Origin: Oscillospiraceae bacterium
GTDB taxonomy: Bacteria > Bacillota > Clostridia > Oscillospirales > Ruminococcaceae
Length of the DNA: 64,000 nt
NCBI GenBank assembly: GCA_030539275.1
Contig: JAUNSK010000009.1
Location: forward strand, 53,571-117,570
Reading direction: 5' to 3'
Positions within the stretch are counted from its first letter, which is position 1. Each line of letters begins with the position of its first letter. Of the stretch, positions 33,362 through 42,178 are shown piece after piece. A program made the position numbers and the translations under genes. The notes under the pieces are model-generated. The model was not told the origin of the DNA. It did no database searches and was given only the letters and a program-made list of their open reading frames with translations.

Positions 33362-34865
33362 AAACGCTTTATGTCTTGCATCAGGAATACTGACTGCAAT
33401 GAGCATGATGAACGAGAAAATGTCTGTGCTTATTTTTGTATCTATGATACCATTTTTATATACAGTCATTGATACATCGGATGAGGACAGACACTGCGTG
33501 TTCAGGAGTGTATTTGTTTTCTATTCAGTATATACAGCAGCGGCATTCAGCTGGATAACAGTAATAAACTCCAGCATGTACAGTTCACAAAGACTGACAC
33601 TGATTCTTATCATTGTACTGATACTTCTTATTTCAGCTGCACATGCACTTGTTATGTCTGTATTTACATGTGTTTTTACAGTGCACAGAAAAAACAGAGC
33701 TGCAGATATAATTATCTTCGCTTTTCTTTTTATACTCGGCGAGTGGTTTCATGAGAGTCTGTATCCGGTGATGTTTCCATGGTTCAGGCTTGCTGCTGCG
33801 GTGACACCTTATCCTGTACTTATTCAGTCTGCAAGTCTGTTCGGAAGCCTTTTTATATCATTCATCGTTGTTTGTATTAATGGATTTGCTGCATATGCAC
33901 TGATTAACTTTAAGGACAGGAAAAAATTATTTATTTCGCTGTTGCTGGTCGCTGCAGTCATTATTTCGGATGCAGTGATCGGAGTACTGAATATAAAACT
34001 TGCAAAAGGCGGGGATTCAGTTTCTGCAATTCTGTATCAGTCAAATCTGGGTGAAACGGATAAGCACCAAAGAACAAAGGATGAAACATTTGAATACTAT
34101 ACCCGGTTTCTCATGTCACTGAAAAATTCTGATGCACAGCTTGCCGTACTTCCGGAAAGTGCAGTAACATTTGATATACTCAGTGACAGCGACTGTATGG
34201 CTTGTCTTAAAGAAATAGCACATGAGAAAAACATAACAGTTATAATCGGTTTGTATTCATATACAGAAAATAAAAAGTACAATTCAATGGCAGCATTGTT
34301 TCCGGATGGTCATATGTCTGATGTGTACTGTAAAAGCATACTCGTTCCATTCGGTGAAATGATCCCGTTTGAATGGCTGATAGGCAGACCGGTCAGAAAC
34401 ATATTTGACTCTATCGGGGACTTTGCCAAAGGAGACAGCATATCAGTAATAGATACAGGGTGCGGCAAAGCTGGCTGCATAATCTGTTATGAGTCACTTT
34501 ATCCTTCTGTATCAAGAAAAGCCCTGAGTGACGGGGCATCTTTTCTTGTTGTACTGAGCAATGATTCGTGGTTCAGCAGATCATGTGAACTGTATCAGCA
34601 TCATACACATTCAATTCTTCGTGCAGTCGAAAGCCAGAAGCCGGTACTGCGCTGCAGTGCAACCGGAGTAACATCGATTATATCAAGATTCGGGACAGTT
34701 GAAAAAAAAGCTCCCTGCGACAAAGAATTTCTGCTCAAAGGAACGATCCAGACCAATACCTCCAGAACTATGTACTCTTATCTGGGCGATATAATAATAA
34801 TACCTGGTGCATTATTGTTTGCTACAGGAATCATTAAAAAATATATAAACGTTCATAATAAATAA
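33345..34865 (+). CDS. Apolipoprotein N-acyltransferase-like (Lnt) membrane protein
   Basis: 506 aa from TTG 33345 inside the end of trxB; AAAGG lies about 12 nt upstream. Lnt adds the third acyl chain to lipoproteins. The first about 210 residues contain six or seven membrane segments. The C-terminal nitrilase domain keeps the Glu-Lys-Cys triad: Glu in LPESAVTF, Lys in YCKSILVPFGEMIP, Cys in IICYESLYP. The SNDSWFS and RAVESQKPVLR blocks also match. Lnt is unusual in Firmicutes but occurs in some Clostridia. An alternative is a related membrane amidohydrolase or acyltransferase. Confidence 0.8.
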   Translation: MKKLTKNALCLASGILTAMSMMNEKMSVLIFVSMIPFLYTVIDTSDEDRHCVFRSVFVFYSVYTAAAFSWITVINSSMYSSQRLTLILIIVLILLISAAHALVMSVFTCVFTVHRKNRAADIIIFAFLFILGEWFHESLYPVMFPWFRLAAAVTPYPVLIQSASLFGSLFISFIVVCINGFAAYALINFKDRKKLFISLLLVAAVIISDAVIGVLNIKLAKGGDSVSAILYQSNLGETDKHQRTKDETFEYYTRFLMSLKNSDAQLAVLPESAVTFDILSDSDCMACLKEIAHEKNITVIIGLYSYTENKKYNSMAALFPDGHMSDVYCKSILVPFGEMIPFEWLIGRPVRNIFDSIGDFAKGDSISVIDTGCGKAGCIICYESLYPSVSRKALSDGASFLVVLSNDSWFSRSCELYQHHTHSILRAVESQKPVLRCSATGVTSIISRFGTVEKKAPCDKEFLLKGTIQTNTSRTMYSYLGDIIIIPGALLFATGIIKKYINVHNK

Positions 34866-34880
34866 ATTTTATAGAAAATA

Positions 34881-34909
34881 TTGAAAAAATAACATAATCA
34901 TAGTATAAT
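34881..34909 (+). promoter_or_regulatory. Sigma-A promoter of cdd
   Basis: TTGAAA at 34881-34886, 17-nt spacer, TATAAT at 34904-34909. Confidence 0.75.
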
Positions 34910-34958
34910 ATTATATATATAAAACAGCAAAATAAACAAAGCAAAGAGGTAAATAGAG

Positions 34959-35372
34959 TTGCAGAAGATATATTATGAGTTACTTGACAAGGCTGTTGAT
35001 ATGCGCAGAAGGGCATATGCAGGTTATTCTGAATTTATGGTCGGTGCTGCTTTACTGTGTACCGACGGAAAAATATATACAGGATGCAATATAGAAAATG
35101 CATCCTACTCTTTAACACTGTGTGCGGAAAGAAATGCAATATTCAGGGCCGTATGCGACGAAGAAAGAAATTTTGAGGCTATTGCAGTGGCAGGTGCGCT
35201 TAATGACTGCGACTGTACTTCAGAGCCGTGTGTGCCTTGCGGTGCATGTCTGCAGGTTATGTCTGAATTCTGTTCACCGGATTTTAAGATAATCCTGTTT
35301 AATAAAGGAGAACCTGTGGAATTTACTCTTTCTGATTTTCTTCCGAAAACTTTCAGTCTGTACAGCAGATAA
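34959..35372 (+). CDS. cdd: Cytidine deaminase
   Basis: 137 aa with a TTG start 8 nt after AGAGGT. It deaminates cytidine and deoxycytidine to the uridine forms in pyrimidine salvage. The zinc-binding site is complete and of the tetrameric Firmicutes type with three cysteines: TLCAERNAIF (Cys and catalytic Glu) and PCGACLQV. The substrate block NIENASYSLT precedes it. The next gene starts 13 bases later and is probably co-transcribed. Confidence 0.93.
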   Translation: MQKIYYELLDKAVDMRRRAYAGYSEFMVGAALLCTDGKIYTGCNIENASYSLTLCAERNAIFRAVCDEERNFEAIAVAGALNDCDCTSEPCVPCGACLQVMSEFCSPDFKIILFNKGEPVEFTLSDFLPKTFSLYSR

Positions 35373-35385
35373 TCCAGGAGGAAGT

Positions 35386-36183
35386 ATGACATTCACACTT
35401 TATGATCTTATTTATTTTTTTATAATTTATTCTGTTCTCGGCTGGTGTATTGAGGTTTCTTATCATTCGGTCACAAAAGGCATATTTGTAAACAGAGGGT
35501 TTCTCAACGGACCGGTATGTCCTATATATGGAGTAGGATTTACTGTTGTGGTAATTTGTCTGACGCCGCTTGAGTCAAATTTTTTTCTTCTGTTTGTGGG
35601 ATCAGTTTTGCTGACAACGCTTCTGGAGTTTATTACGGGGTTTGTTCTTGAAAAAATTTTTCATGAGAAATGGTGGGACTACAGCAAGGAAAAATTCAAT
35701 ATCAAAGGATATGTATGTCTTAGGTTTTCACTGATATGGGGAGCGGCGTGTGCACTTACAATGTATTTTGTCCAGCCACTCATAATAAGATTCGTTCACT
35801 TTATTCCATATAAAGCAGGAATAACTGTTATCATTATATCAGCAGCTGCATTTGTATCAGATATAACAGTAACGGTAGCTGCAATTAAAAATATTTATGC
35901 TCAGCTGAGAATAATGGATGAAATAACAATGAAACTCAAAAAAATATCAGATTCAATAGGTGAAGAAATATCTGAAAAAACTATTGAGATGGTCAGGAAA
36001 ACAGAAAAGGGAAGAGATGAGTATGAAGAGCTCAGAAAGAAGTATCAGATGCTCAGAAATGAGAGAACATTTGTACATAAGAGACTCAGCAAGGCTTTTC
36101 CACACCTTAAACTCGAAAAAAAATATCACTTTTCAGGTAAGCTGAAAAATGATATTTTAAGTAAAATAGAAAAAATAAAATAA
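35386..36183 (+). CDS. PF06541-type membrane protein (putative ABC transporter type IV)
   Basis: 265 aa, ATG after AGGAGG. The N-terminal about 165 residues have four or five membrane segments and the family landmarks GWCIEVSYHS, NRGFLNGPVCPIYG, TTLLEFITG and WWDYSKEKFNIKGYVCLRFSLIWG. The remainder is a charged helical cytoplasmic tail. The family's biochemical role is not established; the 'ABC transporter' label is historical. The gene ends at 36183, directly against the stop of the convergent DUF896 gene, with no terminator between. Confidence 0.8.
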   Translation: MTFTLYDLIYFFIIYSVLGWCIEVSYHSVTKGIFVNRGFLNGPVCPIYGVGFTVVVICLTPLESNFFLLFVGSVLLTTLLEFITGFVLEKIFHEKWWDYSKEKFNIKGYVCLRFSLIWGAACALTMYFVQPLIIRFVHFIPYKAGITVIIISAAAFVSDITVTVAAIKNIYAQLRIMDEITMKLKKISDSIGEEISEKTIEMVRKTEKGRDEYEELRKKYQMLRNERTFVHKRLSKAFPHLKLEKKYHFSGKLKNDILSKIEKIK

Positions 36184-36390
36184 CTATTTTACCTTTCTGA
36201 CAGGCTTTTTATTACCTTTATCGTCAACGATAACACAGTTTTCAAGCTGAGAAGACAGATTGCCGACAATACTTTGTCTGTACTCGTTCCTCAGCTGCTG
36301 CTGTTCTTCTTTTTCGGCTTCGGTAAGACCTTCAGGGGTTCTCGACTTTGCAGCTAATTCATTTATTCTTTTGATTTTTTTATCATCCAT
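36184..36390 (-). CDS. DUF896 (YnzC-type) small protein
   Basis: 68 aa from the ATG at 36390 with AGGAAG upstream; the longer frame to 36444 has no ribosome site. The helical N-terminus (IKRINELAAKSRTPEGLTEAE, acidic after) and the following LRNEYRQSIVGNL segment are the DUF896 signature. B. subtilis YnzC is a small helical protein linked to the SOS operon yneA-yneB-ynzC, with unclear function. Here it stands alone and converges with the PF06541 gene. Confidence 0.85.
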   Translation of the reverse strand: MDDKKIKRINELAAKSRTPEGLTEAEKEEQQQLRNEYRQSIVGNLSSQLENCVIVDDKGNKKPVRKVK

Positions 36391-36493
36391 ATTCAGGCTT
36401 CCTTTCACTGGCAGACATTTCAGCCACAAATGATATTTTAACATATATAAAGTGTTTTTTCAATAAAAACGTTATTGGTACGGAGGATTTGAT

Positions 36494-37213
36494 TTGAAGA
36501 AGACGGTTCTTGTCACAGGAGGTGCGCGCGGTATAGGTGCACAGACTGCAAAAGTTTTTGCTGAACATGGCTTTCAGACAGTTATAAGTTATATAAGTAG
36601 TGAGCAAAAGGCACTCAAGGTAGCTTTGGATATCGGAGCAAAGGCAATATGTGCAGATTCAGCTGATCCGGCAGCAGTAAAGAATATGGTAGATGAGATT
36701 ATATCACAGTACGGGCAGATCGATGTGCTGGTAAACAATGCAGGTATTTCTCTTATCGGACTCTTTCAGGATATATCATATGAACAAAGACGCAGATTAT
36801 ACGATGTAAATCTTTTCGGAACGCTAAACTGCATACATGAAGTTCTTCCGTATATGATCAGAAGAAAATATGGCAGGATAATCAATGTAGCTTCAATGTG
36901 GGGGCAGACAGGTGCATCGTGTGAGGCTGATTACTCAGCATCAAAGGCTGCAGTGATCGGACTTACAAAGGCACTTGCAAAAGAAACAGCTCCGAGCGGA
37001 ATAAACGTAAACTGTGTGTCTCCCGGATTTATTATGACCGATATGAACAGGTGCTTCAGTGACTCTGAAATTGAACAGATAGTTGAGGATATACCTGTAG
37101 GCAGGTATGGAACTCCCGATGATGTGGCACAGCTGATATATTCACTTGCACTGGACACAGCATCATTTATAACAGGACAGATAATAGGTGTAAATGGGGG
37201 AGAAGTTATATAA
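36494..37213 (+). CDS. Short-chain dehydrogenase/reductase, FabG-like
   Basis: 239 aa with a TTG start after CGGAGGAT. NAD(P) site VTGGARGIGAQ at the N-terminus, NNAG near 80, catalytic Ser in NVASMWG, and YxxxK as YSASK. The C-terminal EDIPVGRYGTPDDVAQ and GQIIGVNGG blocks are those of 3-oxoacyl-ACP reductases and close relatives. No fatty-acid synthesis genes are next to it, so the true substrate is not settled. Confidence 0.85.
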   Translation: MKKTVLVTGGARGIGAQTAKVFAEHGFQTVISYISSEQKALKVALDIGAKAICADSADPAAVKNMVDEIISQYGQIDVLVNNAGISLIGLFQDISYEQRRRLYDVNLFGTLNCIHEVLPYMIRRKYGRIINVASMWGQTGASCEADYSASKAAVIGLTKALAKETAPSGINVNCVSPGFIMTDMNRCFSDSEIEQIVEDIPVGRYGTPDDVAQLIYSLALDTASFITGQIIGVNGGEVI

Positions 37214-37279
37214 GTTCAACAATTGGAGATGTACTGATTTATACAATATAATCAAACTTAACAAAGATATAACACGGTA

Positions 37280-37308
37280 TTGCACTTTTAATATTATTGT
37301 GATATATT
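37280..37308 (+). promoter_or_regulatory. Sigma-A promoter of the LtaS-like gene
   Basis: TTGCAC at 37280-37285, 17-nt spacer, TATATT at 37303-37308. Confidence 0.6.
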
Positions 37309-37359
37309 AGTAAAAGATAAATATATCATTCGAATAATGTGTAACTGAAGGGTGATAAA

Positions 37360-39150
37360 ATGAATAAAGCATCAACGATTTTAAAAAAACTCAAAAGTAA
37401 GTGTTTCGAAATCAATAACAAAAGAAATGAAAACACAGACAGATACAAAATGACGAACCTGTTCAGCACTCTTTTCTTCCCGGTATTTATTGTACTGATG
37501 GCTGAACTTAATCAGGACAAATACCCAAGCAAGCTGATACTTTTTATTTCGCAAAGACCTATGGTTATGCTGTTTAACATAATTGTAGCAGCTGTAATAT
37601 TTGCAGCTCTTTGTCTTCTGTTTAAAAAAGTATGGAGAGCCGTTGCAGTACAGGGAATAGTTTACTTTATGCTCAGCATCACTGAACTTTTTAAGTTCGG
37701 AACAAACGGCAATCATCTTATAATGACAGATATGAAGCTTGTTAAAAGCGTAAAAAGCCTGACTTCATTCGCATATATTAAAATAACACCTGTACTTGTA
37801 TGTTATACACTTATTGTGCTTATATACATAGGTATGGTATTCTGGTTTAATCCTTGTGTCAAGCTCAGATTTTCAAGACGAATAGTTCCGGCTGCAGTAT
37901 GTATGGGATCAGTAGTTTCTCTGTTTTTTGTACCTAAAATTGCATCGCCTGTATACTCTCTGTTTGATGTAGATACAACAGCGGCAGACAATGTGTTCAT
38001 ATTAAATGAAAAATTCAATAATAACAGCTTTCTTGCATTCTTTATGCAGACTGCAAGTGAAAATATTTCGAACAAGCTTGAGAAACCTCAGGATTATAAC
38101 GAAGAAGTCATTGATGAGTACCTTGATGTTCCTGTTATCAATAACAGCACAGACAGTTTCATAAAGCCCAATGTAGTAACTGTAATGTCTGAAGCTTGTG
38201 CTGATTTCAGAGTATTTGATCAGCTTGATCTTGACACTGACGCTTATTACGGTTTTGACAGACTGGCAAAGGAAGGCTATAAGGGTGATCTTATAGTTCC
38301 TACATTTGCAAGCTACACTGTAAGGACTGAGTTCGAACTTCTTTTCGGACTTCCTGTAAAATCACTTAATGATCCTAGTATGCCTCAGAGAATGCTGTCA
38401 GAAGAGGAACAGCCGACAATAGCTCAGTACTATAAAAAAATGGGTTATAACACGGCATATGTTCATCCGTTCCTCAGCTCATTCTACAGCAGAGGACGTT
38501 TATACAAGTACTTTGGTTTTGACCAGATGTACTTTGAGGACAGTCTTACAGTTCCGGTAGAATACAATAATGCTTATATAAAGGATTCAGTTGTTTTTGA
38601 TCAGGCAGAAAAAATCATCAATGAATCAGATGAGCCTGTATATATTCACGCAACTACAATGCAGAACCATCAGCCGTATACAGATGGTCCGTATGATAAT
38701 GAGCTTGATAATTATCTCTCGAATATCAAGCTAACTTCTGACGCTATTAACGATCTTATTGATGATCTTTCAAAGTCTGATGAACCAACAGTTTTGTTTA
38801 TAGTAGGAGATCACTTCCCTTCATTTAAAAAAGAAGGAAGCGTATATGAACAGCTTGGAATAAACAGCGAAACATGTGATATTGTATTTGATCAGTCATT
38901 CTATATCTGGAGCAATTATGATCTTGACTATTCACAGATGCCTGATGAAAAATTCTCAGCATTTTATGTCCCATATGTAATGCTGGATCTTATAGGAGCT
39001 CCTAAGGACACATTTACACAGGCAATGCTGGAGAAAATGCAGACAGTTCCGATCTACTCAACACAGTATGATTCAAGTATTCCTAATGATGATGAACTGG
39101 ATATACTGACGTATGACAGAGCTATCGGAGATAAAATATCAAAAGACTAA
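37360..39150 (+). CDS. LTA synthase-family sulfatase-fold membrane protein
   Basis: 596 aa, ATG after GAAGGGTGAT. Five membrane segments fill the first about 200 residues, followed by an extracellular sulfatase-like domain. LtaS enzymes move glycerol-phosphate from phosphatidylglycerol to build lipoteichoic acid. Expected metal and catalytic residues are visible: Glu in TVMSEACADF, Thr in YTVRTEFELLFGLP, and the Asp-His pair in FIVGDHFPSF. A family relative with a different phosphotransfer substrate is possible. It is monocistronic, with its own promoter and a strong terminator. Confidence 0.85.
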   Translation: MNKASTILKKLKSKCFEINNKRNENTDRYKMTNLFSTLFFPVFIVLMAELNQDKYPSKLILFISQRPMVMLFNIIVAAVIFAALCLLFKKVWRAVAVQGIVYFMLSITELFKFGTNGNHLIMTDMKLVKSVKSLTSFAYIKITPVLVCYTLIVLIYIGMVFWFNPCVKLRFSRRIVPAAVCMGSVVSLFFVPKIASPVYSLFDVDTTAADNVFILNEKFNNNSFLAFFMQTASENISNKLEKPQDYNEEVIDEYLDVPVINNSTDSFIKPNVVTVMSEACADFRVFDQLDLDTDAYYGFDRLAKEGYKGDLIVPTFASYTVRTEFELLFGLPVKSLNDPSMPQRMLSEEEQPTIAQYYKKMGYNTAYVHPFLSSFYSRGRLYKYFGFDQMYFEDSLTVPVEYNNAYIKDSVVFDQAEKIINESDEPVYIHATTMQNHQPYTDGPYDNELDNYLSNIKLTSDAINDLIDDLSKSDEPTVLFIVGDHFPSFKKEGSVYEQLGINSETCDIVFDQSFYIWSNYDLDYSQMPDEKFSAFYVPYVMLDLIGAPKDTFTQAMLEKMQTVPIYSTQYDSSIPNDDELDILTYDRAIGDKISKD

Positions 39151-39177
39151 TAAATCTGCAGATGTGCTGATATTTTC

Positions 39178-39214
39178 AAAGCAGTGAATTCTTAATATGA
39201 ATTCACTGCTTTTT
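39178..39214 (+). terminator. Rho-independent terminator of the LtaS-like gene
   Basis: AAAGCAGTGAATTC pairs with GAATTCACTGCTTT, then TTTG. Confidence 0.9.
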
Positions 39215-39716
39215 GTTATGGTTAAATATTGTCATACATCACGAGTGTAAAGCAGATATACTGTGTGAACAGGCAACAGGCTATCAGGTCCCGATTGGAT
39301 AAAATGTTGTAACATACAGAGTAGTCTGTTATTTTATCTTAAAATCAGGAATTTATTTTACAACTGTATTGTTAATAATTATTAATTAAAAATACATAAA
39401 ACGAACACTAATAATGTTTTAAATTATGTGTTTTTAATGAAAATGTAAAATAAAAATAACAAACTGTTTAAAAACAATTCTTTGTATAAATATAACATAT
39501 ACAGTTAAATTTAAATCTGATGATTGTATATAATTACTATTTTTTAATAAAAAAATAATGACAAATTACCATTTATATTATACTTTATTGTAATAAATAA
39601 CAAAATACGTATACAATTTATACTTAAATGACTTGACAAGAAGCAGAAAAATCGTTAAAATATATAATATATATGAGTTGTGTTTCTTAAAAAATAAACA
39701 AGGAGGTGCGCATGTT
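39215..39716 (+). other. 500-base intergenic region, very AT-rich
   Basis: The first about 120 bases are of mixed composition with no ORF or known RNA recognised. The next about 300 are extremely AT-rich. The promoter at 39633-39661 lies at the end. Confidence 0.4.
39633..39661 (+). promoter_or_regulatory. Sigma-A promoter of the PHP gene
   Basis: TTGACA at 39633-39638, 17-nt spacer, TAAAAT at 39656-39661. Confidence 0.85.
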
Positions 39717-40544
39717 ATGAACGGTTACGTTGATTTCCACTCAGAGATTTTGCCAGATATCAATGCAGATGATAATGAAGAAGTTGTTGAACACTCGGTA
39801 GAAATACTGAAAACTCTACATAAAGCGAAGATTAAAACAGTTGTAGCAACGCCGTATTTTAATTCTGTAGATGACAATGTTCCTTCATTTCTTGCGAAGC
39901 GTGATGAGGCATACAAGCTTCTGTCCAAAAAAATTCAGGGTATGTCACTGCCAAGAGTGATACTTGGCGCTGAAGTATTATTTACACCGTCTCTTCTCGA
40001 TATTAAGGATGTGAATAAACTGTGCGTAGGCAACACTAATTATATAATGCTTGCACTGCCATATCAGGAATACAGTGATATTGTACTCGACACTTTGCAA
40101 AAATTGATTATTTCCAAAAACCTGTGCCCGATTATTGCACATATAGAAAAGTACCTTGAATTCTATACAATGGAACAGATTGAGAAGATATCATCCATAG
40201 GTGTAATAATGCAGCTTAGCTGCGATGCAATCATTAACAGGTCAACACGCAAATCGGCACTTGAACTTCTTTCAAGAAATGTAGTTCAGATAATAGGATC
40301 AAACGATATTGAGAGATCATCATCAGAACGGACAAAACTTGAGATTGCGATGGATGTACTGAATAAGGATGCTGTTGATCTACTGACTTCCAGTATTACA
40401 GATGTCGCTACACCTTCTCCTCAGTATGCAGACGCAATCAGAATTATGAGATATCACCTTCCTCTGGGGAAGTACAAGCAGATCAAGAACAATGCAGGAA
40501 TGATAATTTCCAACGCAAATATTAAGGATATAATGTGTTCGTAG
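39717..40544 (+). CDS. CpsB/CapC-like PHP-domain protein with lost metal ligands
   Basis: 275 aa from ATG 39717 after AAGGAGGTG; the longer frame from 39633 begins inside the promoter and is rejected. CpsB-type PHP proteins are manganese-dependent tyrosine phosphatases that control capsule assembly. Fold signatures are clear: YVDFHSEILP (4-13), GAEV (85-87) and IIAHIEKYLEFY (139-150). Metal ligands are partly gone: the usual HxH is His8-Ser-Glu10, the TPHY or TSH His is Tyr47, and the C-terminal SDxH is SNDIE (195-199). The central His142 and Glu86 remain. No tyrosine kinase or capsule genes are adjacent. Likely an inactive or repurposed member. Confidence 0.75.
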   Translation: MNGYVDFHSEILPDINADDNEEVVEHSVEILKTLHKAKIKTVVATPYFNSVDDNVPSFLAKRDEAYKLLSKKIQGMSLPRVILGAEVLFTPSLLDIKDVNKLCVGNTNYIMLALPYQEYSDIVLDTLQKLIISKNLCPIIAHIEKYLEFYTMEQIEKISSIGVIMQLSCDAIINRSTRKSALELLSRNVVQIIGSNDIERSSSERTKLEIAMDVLNKDAVDLLTSSITDVATPSPQYADAIRIMRYHLPLGKYKQIKNNAGMIISNANIKDIMCS

Positions 40545-40560
40545 TAATATACTTATTAAG

Positions 40561-40595
40561 AAGGCCGGCACTTTGTTTAAGTGCCGGTCTTAATT
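40561..40595. terminator. Bidirectional terminator between convergent genes
   Basis: AAGGCCGGCACTT pairs with AAGTGCCGGTCTT around TGTTT; flanked by AATTT on one side and AT-rich sequence on the other. Confidence 0.85.
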
Positions 40596-42160
40596 TATTG
40601 TATAATAGAAAACCTTTTAATTCCGTCAACAGTATCTGTAAAGATCGTTTTAGGGCGGGCCCAGATTTTGCTCTCGTCACTCTGGGACTGATATACAACA
40701 AGTTCTTCCATAGTTTCAGTATGCTTTGCAACGCAGAGGACTCTGTATATATTGCCCTTATAGTGTTTATATAATTCTCCGGGTACAACATCTGTTTTAT
40801 TGCTCTCAGCAGTAATTTCGGCATCGCATGCATCCAGTTCTGAGATCCGTGAAATGACAGCTGATGTATGTGGCGGCAGAGTAACCGATACAGTGCTGTC
40901 TGTGTATCTCAGAGGCAGATCTCCAAGAATGTCAGCGAGATCTTTGAGCGTAGTTTCAATGGTTATTTCACAGCTGAGATCTCCCGTATTAAGAATTACA
41001 TAGGATACCTGGCCATTTTGTGTTTTAGAGAAAACAAACTGTTTGTTCCTTGTCATTACTGTTGCATAATCACCTGTTCTGAGTTCCGGATATGCTCTGT
41101 ATATTTTTCCGAGTCTGATGAGGTGATCGTGAAGCTGTTTTGAGTTGTCAGGGATCGTTTCATTCCCTGCATCGGACGGTGTACTGCTGTGATATATATC
41201 ATTATGCTGAGACTGCTGTGTGCAGGATTCATCCGGATAGTATACAGAAGGAATTCCCGGCATAGTGTAAAGAAGTGTGTAAAGGATACTAAGATTTCTT
41301 ATATTGTGCAGAGTTGATGAGGACTGTATGAAATTATACAGATGCATTCCTTTGTAAATTCCGTTTGGTCCTGACTGTCTGTTTATTGCAAAATCTATTT
41401 CATAGCAGCTGCTGTTGAATGCAGCGGTCAGGCTGCGGCAGCACTCATAGTTGGCTATACTGTCGAGCATTTCAGGATTTGCCCATCTCTTATAATCACC
41501 GTGTGCCAGCTTTCCCATCAGCCAGAGATCAGGCTTTTTTGATTTGCACAGACGGTTGATCCTCTTGAAAAAGTCAAAGTCAAGACAGTCGGCGCAGTCA
41601 AATGCAATACCGTCAATATCAAATTCATCGATCCAGAAGTTTATTACCCTGGAGATATACTCGATGACCTGCGGATTTCTCATATTCAGTTTCACAAGGT
41701 CAAATCTGTCATTGAAACCCTCATACCAGAAATCATCTCCGTAAGGACTCTCTGCGCCAAAGTTCAGATTCTGAAACCAGCCGCAGTAGGCAGAAGAACT
41801 CTTTTTTTCCTTGACATCCTGAAATGCAAAGAAATCTCTTCCGACACGGTTAAATACGATCTCAAGAACTATACGGACAGAATTTGAATGAAGTTCATGA
41901 CACAGTTTTCTGAAAGAGTTGTTGTCGCCGATACGACTGTCAATTTTCATAAAATCCTTGGTATCAAGACCGCAGCTTCCGGACTCAAAGACAGGCCCGA
42001 GATACAGTGCATCTGCATTAAGTTCCTTCATCCTGGGGATCAGAGAGGATATTTTATTCAGACTATATACGCTTTTTTCATCGTTGCTGCCCTGCTGCGG
42101 GCTTAAAAAGCCAAGAGGGTGTAAGTGATAAATAATAGCGTTATTAAACCAGTAACCCAT
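40595..42160 (-). CDS. GH13 alpha-amylase-like pseudoenzyme fused to a DUF1653 domain
   Basis: 521 aa. The first about 400 residues follow the GH13 maltodextrin-glucosidase pattern closely (YHLHPLGF, ALYLGPVFES, DIDGIAFDCA, MLDSIANYEC, YTMPGIPSVYY). Catalytic regions are altered: region I, usually DGVFNHVG, is EIVFNRVG (100-107); region II lacks the Arg but keeps the nucleophile Asp188; region III, usually MGEVIHGDY, is MGKLAHGDY, so the acid/base Glu is Lys217; region IV, usually DNHD, is QSSST (279-283). It cannot act as a normal GH13 enzyme. The C-terminus is a DUF1653 domain (YKHYKGNIYRVLCVAKHTET, IWARPKTIF). A carbohydrate-binding or sensing role is plausible. No signal peptide. Confidence 0.85.
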   Translation of the reverse strand: MGYWFNNAIIYHLHPLGFLSPQQGSNDEKSVYSLNKISSLIPRMKELNADALYLGPVFESGSCGLDTKDFMKIDSRIGDNNSFRKLCHELHSNSVRIVLEIVFNRVGRDFFAFQDVKEKKSSSAYCGWFQNLNFGAESPYGDDFWYEGFNDRFDLVKLNMRNPQVIEYISRVINFWIDEFDIDGIAFDCADCLDFDFFKRINRLCKSKKPDLWLMGKLAHGDYKRWANPEMLDSIANYECCRSLTAAFNSSCYEIDFAINRQSGPNGIYKGMHLYNFIQSSSTLHNIRNLSILYTLLYTMPGIPSVYYPDESCTQQSQHNDIYHSSTPSDAGNETIPDNSKQLHDHLIRLGKIYRAYPELRTGDYATVMTRNKQFVFSKTQNGQVSYVILNTGDLSCEITIETTLKDLADILGDLPLRYTDSTVSVTLPPHTSAVISRISELDACDAEITAESNKTDVVPGELYKHYKGNIYRVLCVAKHTETMEELVVYQSQSDESKIWARPKTIFTDTVDGIKRFSIIQ

Positions 42161-42178
42161 AACAGCATCTTCCTTTAA

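Noticed and set aside
39215-39632. Possible origin or AT-rich replication element
   Set aside because: Only AT richness is seen; no DnaA-box cluster or neighbouring dnaA/dnaN genes.
39633-39716. Longer start for the PHP protein at TTG 39633
   Set aside because: That TTG is the first base of the -35 TTGACA; ATG 39717 has a perfect AAGGAGGTG.
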